A program made the translations under genes and the position numbers. From Micromonospora sp. WMMD980 (GTDB lineage: Bacteria > Actinomycetota > Actinomycetes > Mycobacteriales > Micromonosporaceae): 64,000 bases of DNA. Of the stretch, positions 60,677 to 64,000 are shown piece by piece (position 1 is the stretch's first letter; each line of letters starts with the position of its first letter). Below the pieces are notes generated by a model. The model saw only the letters and a list, made by a program, of their open reading frames with translations, did not search any database and was not told the DNA's origin. The stretch is from positions 1,364,001 through 1,428,000 of the forward strand of contig NZ_JARUBE010000003.1 in assembly GCF_029626035.1 (NCBI RefSeq). The letters are read 5' to 3'.

Positions 60677-61689
60677 TCTGGACCACCTGGCGGCAGTTCC
60701 GCGTCCCGGCCCTGGGGGGCGTGGTCGCGTTGGCGTTGTTCGCCGCCTACGTCGGGCACCTCGGCCTGGACGTCCGGACCGCCCACGACACCTACCGGGC
60801 CCGGTGCGCCGGCGCGCCCGACTGCCCCGGGCTGCGCCAACTCGCGGTCGACTACGAGAACACCTCGCTCTATCTGGCCGCGCTGCTCGGGCCGGTCCCC
60901 GGCCTGCTCGGCATGTTCTGGGGCGCGCCGCTGGTGGCCCGGGAGCTGGAGGCCGGCACCCAGCGGCTGGTCTGGAACCAGAGCGTCACCCGCCGCCGCT
61001 GGCTGGCCGTCAAGCTGGCCGTGGTCGGCCTGACCGCGATGGCCGTGACCGGCGCGGCCGCCGCGCTGGTGACCTGGGCGATGAGCCCGGTGGACCGGAT
61101 CGCCGACAACCGGTTCAGCACCGTCCTGTTCGGCGCCCGCAACCTCGCCCCGTCGGCGTACGCGGCGCTGGCGGTCGCGCTCGGCGTGCTGATCGGTCTG
61201 GTGGTGCGGCGTACCGTGCCGGCCATGGCGCTGACCGCGCTGGCCTTCGTGGTCCTCCAGATCCTGGTGCCGAACCTGGTCCGGCCGCACCTGCTGCCGC
61301 CCCGGCACGTCACGCTGGAGATGACCGCGCCGGCCATCAACCAGGCGCGCGGCCTGGGCAGCATCACCGGCGCCCCGGTGGTGCGCGGGCTGGCCGTGCC
61401 GGACGCCTGGGTCACCGACGTCAGCGAGCTGCGTACCCGCGCGGGTGAGCCGCTCGACCGGGCGGTCTTCGACAGGTGCTTCACCGACCCGCCGAGGACC
61501 GGCGCGGCGGAGGGACCGTTCGGCGACACGGCGACCTGCCTGGCCGACCATGACCTGCACGTGGACGTCGCCTACCAGCCGGTCGGCCGGTACTGGGCGT
61601 TCCAGTGGTTGGAGTCGGGCCTGTACCTGCTGCTCGCCGCGCTGCTGGCGGCTGTCGCGTTCCGGCGGGTCCGGCGCCACCCGAGCTGA
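60673..61689 (+). CDS. ABC transporter permease
   Basis: A 338-residue membrane protein with six helices: MIWTTWRQFRVPALGGVVALALFAAYVG, LIGLVVRRTVPAMALTALAFVVLQILVP and a last helix at the C-terminus (LESGLYLLLAALLAAVAF). A large extracellular loop lies between about 210 and 300. MIWTTWRQ with an adjacent ATPase is typical of actinobacterial two-component ABC exporters. It is translationally coupled to the ATPase (ATGA). The substrate is unknown. Confidence 0.88.
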   Translation: MIWTTWRQFRVPALGGVVALALFAAYVGHLGLDVRTAHDTYRARCAGAPDCPGLRQLAVDYENTSLYLAALLGPVPGLLGMFWGAPLVARELEAGTQRLVWNQSVTRRRWLAVKLAVVGLTAMAVTGAAAALVTWAMSPVDRIADNRFSTVLFGARNLAPSAYAALAVALGVLIGLVVRRTVPAMALTALAFVVLQILVPNLVRPHLLPPRHVTLEMTAPAINQARGLGSITGAPVVRGLAVPDAWVTDVSELRTRAGEPLDRAVFDRCFTDPPRTGAAEGPFGDTATCLADHDLHVDVAYQPVGRYWAFQWLESGLYLLLAALLAAVAFRRVRRHPS

Positions 61690-61707
61690 CGCCCGCCGCG
61701 TGGTTGG

Positions 61708-62064
61708 ATGGCCGGCATGACCGGAATCGGGGCCGTCCCCTGGCCACCCGCGCCGATCCGCACCGAACGACTGGTGCTCCGGGCGGCCGAGGCCCGGGAC
61801 CGGGCGACGTTCGTGGAGCTGCTGGCCTCGCCGGAGGCGCACGCGTACCTCGACGGGGCGATGATCGGCCGGGTCCTGCTCCGGCGCGCCACCGAGCATC
61901 ACTGTCCGGCGGCGGTGGGGAAGGCCGATCTCGGCTACCTGTTCCTGCCGCGGGCGTGGGGTTCCGGGTACGCGACCGTGGGGTTCACCGAGGTGCAGCG
62001 GTTCCGGGCCTGGGACGCGGAGCAGTGGCTCGGCGTGCGTACGCTGGGGCATCTTCGCGCCTGA
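61708..62064 (+). pseudogene. GNAT acetyltransferase with internal deletions
   Basis: 118 codons. RTERLVLRAAEARDRATFVELLASPEAHAYLDG is a normal GNAT start. ADLGYLFLPRAWGSGYAT carries the acetyl-CoA loop, but it is followed directly by VGFTEVQRFRAWDAEQWLGVRT, which should come about 40 residues later. The segment before the loop (ATEHHCPAAVGK) is shortened as well. The frame is kept, so this could be a recent in-frame deletion. Without the missing helix and strand, acetyl-CoA binding is doubtful. A TTGGAT sits just before ATG 61717, which may be the true, leaderless start. Confidence 0.55.
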
Positions 62065-62077
62065 CGGAAGGACGCCC

Positions 62078-62722
62078 ATGGCCCGCCCCTACGGTCCCGG
62101 ACCGAAGCAGTTCGTCTTCGCGGGCGGCGACGGCACCGACCACCACGTCTCGGTGGGTGACGCCCAGGAGGCCTACGAGGCGTTCGCCGCGTTCCTCCGG
62201 GACCGGGAGTCCGACACCTACACCATCGTGGACGAGTCGGCCCGGCAGCGTCTGGTGCTCAGGCCCCGGCGGGGGGTGATCTCCCGGGTCCGGGAGGCGG
62301 GTCAGGAGCACCTGACGGTCGACCGGGGCAACCGCTACCTGCCGGCCGCGATGCTGTTCTTCGAGAACGGCTGTGCCGGCCTGGACCACTTCGGGCAGTG
62401 GTTCGCCGACCTCGCCGACCTGGACGCGTCACCGGAGACCCGGGGCGCCGTCCGCGCCGCCATGTTCACGACCGAGGCGGCGGCGATCGACGAGGTCGGC
62501 CGGATCTGGGCCGACTCGGGCATCGTCGACCCGACCGACGCGTACTACGTGTTCTTCGAGTCCGAGGATGTCGACCACGCCCGCGCCGAGCGGGCCGAGC
62601 TGCTCCACCTGATCGCGTTCCTCGGTCTGGAGCGCGTCGACGCGCCGGCCGGGGCCGCCGACGGCGAGGTGTGGGTGCGCGCCGACCCGCGCCTGGACGC
62701 CGAGTGCGCCCGATGGGCGTGA
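62078..62722 (+). CDS. Hypothetical protein
   Basis: A 214-residue soluble acidic protein (MARPYGPGPKQFVFAGGDGTDHHVSVGDAQEAYEAFAAFLRDRES), rich in charged residues, with no membrane segment or signal peptide. No family is recognised. Codon bias is strong, so it is a real gene. Its stop overlaps the ATG of the next gene, so the two are probably functionally paired. Confidence 0.75.
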   Translation: MARPYGPGPKQFVFAGGDGTDHHVSVGDAQEAYEAFAAFLRDRESDTYTIVDESARQRLVLRPRRGVISRVREAGQEHLTVDRGNRYLPAAMLFFENGCAGLDHFGQWFADLADLDASPETRGAVRAAMFTTEAAAIDEVGRIWADSGIVDPTDAYYVFFESEDVDHARAERAELLHLIAFLGLERVDAPAGAADGEVWVRADPRLDAECARWA

Positions 62723-63944
62723 ACACCGTCTTCACGCGCGGCGGCTGGATCCCGAGCGTGACCCGTGAGGGCGACGAGCTGAAGCTGATGCTCGGCGCTG
62801 GGGCCGACGCCAACCACGAGCCGCGCACGTTCACGGTCCCGATCGGGGCGGCCCACCTCGGGGTGATCCGGGCGGACCTGGCCCGGCACCTGCTGCTGTG
62901 GAGCGCGCTCCTCCCGCTGTGCGACGACGCCGGGACCGGGGGCCGGCTCGACGAGGACGCCGCCGTCGCGCTCCTGGACCCGGTGCTGCTGGCCCCGCCG
63001 GAGGACGTCGACGCGCTCTTCCGGCGCATCCGGTGGGACCGGAGCCGGCTCGTCGCCCACGGCGCCCGCCTCGGTCCGCTGGAGCGCGGGCAGGTCTGCG
63101 AGGCGATGCGCGCGGCGACGGAGACGCCGGACGAGAGGCATGCCCAGCAGCACCACGCGGACCGCCGACGCGCCGAGCGCGGCGTGGTCCTCGGGCCGCT
63201 CGACGCGGCGATCCTCCGGTACACCGGTCAGTATCTGCACGGCGCGACACAGCCCAGGCGGATGCCCGACGCCGTCGGCCCCGCGCTGCTGCCGCAGGTC
63301 ATGCGGGTGATCGGCACCGCCGAGCGGGCGTGCGCGGGGATGCGGATCGGTCTCGACCCGAGGCGGGGGAACCGGGTCACGGACAAGGGCGCCTGGGAAC
63401 GGACGGCGGCGACCGTCGAGGCGGCCGTGCGTCGCGCGTACCCCGGCCTCGCCGGCGACGCGGTGCGGACGGTGAGTTTCCTGATGTGCGCGGAGGTCGC
63501 GGACCGGTCCCGGAGCGCCCCGGCGGACGACGACGCCGACCCCGGCGCGGGCAAGGCGGCGCTGTCGTTCACCGACGACCGGGGCGGCGAGCTGACGTGG
63601 CGACGGGGCGGCCCGCGCGGCGCCGCCGCCGAGTTCTGGGCGTTCGTGGCCGACCGCTCGGCGGCGGAGAACGAGGTGTTCACCATCGAGGACGAGGCGA
63701 TGGGCGAGGGGATCCAACTGCACTTCTACGCGGACTCCGTCGCCCGGATCACGACGGTGCGGCCCAGGTCGGGCCGGAGCCGCACTACCGGGTGGAGTAT
63801 CGCCTGGTCGACGGGCTCGACGGCTATCGCGAGGTGGTGCGCGCCTTCGTCCGCGGCGGCTGCGCGGCACTCGACGGGCACGGTCCCTGGACGTCCGACG
63901 TCGCCGAGTTCGAGCGCGCGCGTCGCCGGCGCGACGCGCGCTAG
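62713..63944 (+). pseudogene. Hypothetical gene with an apparent single-base frameshift near its 3' end
   Basis: From ATG 62713 (MGVNTVFTRGGWIPSVTREGDELKLMLGAGADANHEP) the frame has good codon bias to about residue 345 (GEGIQLHFYADSVARITTV, near 63750). Coding then continues in the -1 frame (AQVGPEPHYRVEYRLVDGLDGYREVVRAFVRGGCAALDGHGPWTSDVAEFERARRRRDAR), stopping at 63944. One base inserted near 63750 would join the two. The unshifted frame runs off the window. The intact protein would be about 410 residues. The family is not recognised; the C-terminal part looks like a small antiparallel beta domain. It overlaps the upstream hypothetical gene. Confidence 0.6.
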
Positions 63945-63963
63945 CCCGGTTCGGTGGGGACGG

Positions 63964-64000
63964 TCAGGCGGTGGGGCCGAGCCGCTTGGCCAGGTCCACG
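63964..64000 (-). CDS. 3' end of a minus-strand gene
   Basis: The last 37 bases read on the minus strand as VDLAKRLGPTA and a TGA stop at 63966-63964, with GC3-rich codons. The rest of the gene lies beyond the window. It converges with the frameshifted hypothetical gene. It is too short to identify. Confidence 0.35.
   Translation of the reverse strand, partial: VDLAKRLGPTA

Overview
The base composition is very GC-rich throughout, with GC3-biased codons, many ATGA/GTGA stop-start overlaps, GTG/TTG starts and several apparently leaderless genes. This fits a high-GC actinomycete. The gene families and an Ser-Glu-Arg leader repeat make Micromonosporaceae (Micromonospora-like) my best guess. All identifications are by eye, without database searches. 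No rRNA, tRNA, CRISPR array or insertion sequence was recognised. No gap between genes exceeds 300 bases.

Layout. (1) 1-17678: the 3' part of a nonribosomal peptide cluster. It holds NRPS modules A-T-C-A-T and C-A-T-C-A-T-TE, a P450, an MbtH protein, a KamA-family radical SAM aminomutase-like enzyme and two MFS exporters. (2) 17816-25845: chromosomal genes (glycogen debranching-like enzyme, SCP2 protein, secreted EEP phosphatase, YjbR protein, orphan DppC permease) around a patch of decay, where a sugar dehydratase/esterase chimera lies next to an amber-split acyltransferase. (3) 26003-44606: a second and more unusual biosynthetic cluster. It has three P450s, a free ACP and ketosynthase, a phosphopantetheinyl transferase whose reading frame runs into an ACP, a free condensation-domain protein, two glycosyltransferases, a TauD-like dioxygenase and an O-methyltransferase. 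These are followed by a tightly overlapped polyprenyl synthase - UbiA prenyltransferase - squalene/oxidosqualene-cyclase-like protein - FAD monooxygenase - aminotransferase operon. (4) 44702-47533: small probably unrelated genes, one of them frameshifted. (5) 47690-54162: more genes probably of the second pathway: two KASIII-like proteins, a third glycosyltransferase, a DrrAB-like ABC exporter and an acyl ligase. (6) 54212-59702: a remnant conjugation-like module with a secreted Pro-rich protein, a coupling ATPase and a two-domain cell-wall hydrolase. (7) 59798-64000: an ABC transporter, a shrunken GNAT and hypothetical genes, one frameshifted.

How the genes may work together. In cluster 1 the two large synthetases extend and release a peptide (at least four residues within view), MbtH supports the adenylation domains, the aminomutase could supply a beta-amino acid, and the P450 and MFS proteins tailor and export it. 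In cluster 2 the polyprenyl synthase, FAD epoxidase and cyclase suggest an epoxide-initiated polycyclic terpenoid, resembling in outline phenalinolactone-type diterpenoid pathways. It would then be oxidised, methylated and glycosylated, and decorated with an acyl or aminoacyl unit built on the discrete carrier proteins. No pathway regulator is encoded in the window. However, a 30-bp TTGACA-N18-TCTGAT promoter motif recurs in front of cluster-2 genes, and several perfect palindromes lie in their divergent promoter regions.

Several apparent single-base frameshifts (46385, 56425, 59481/59537, 63750) and one in-frame TAG (21972) may reflect real decay or sequence error; they are flagged individually.
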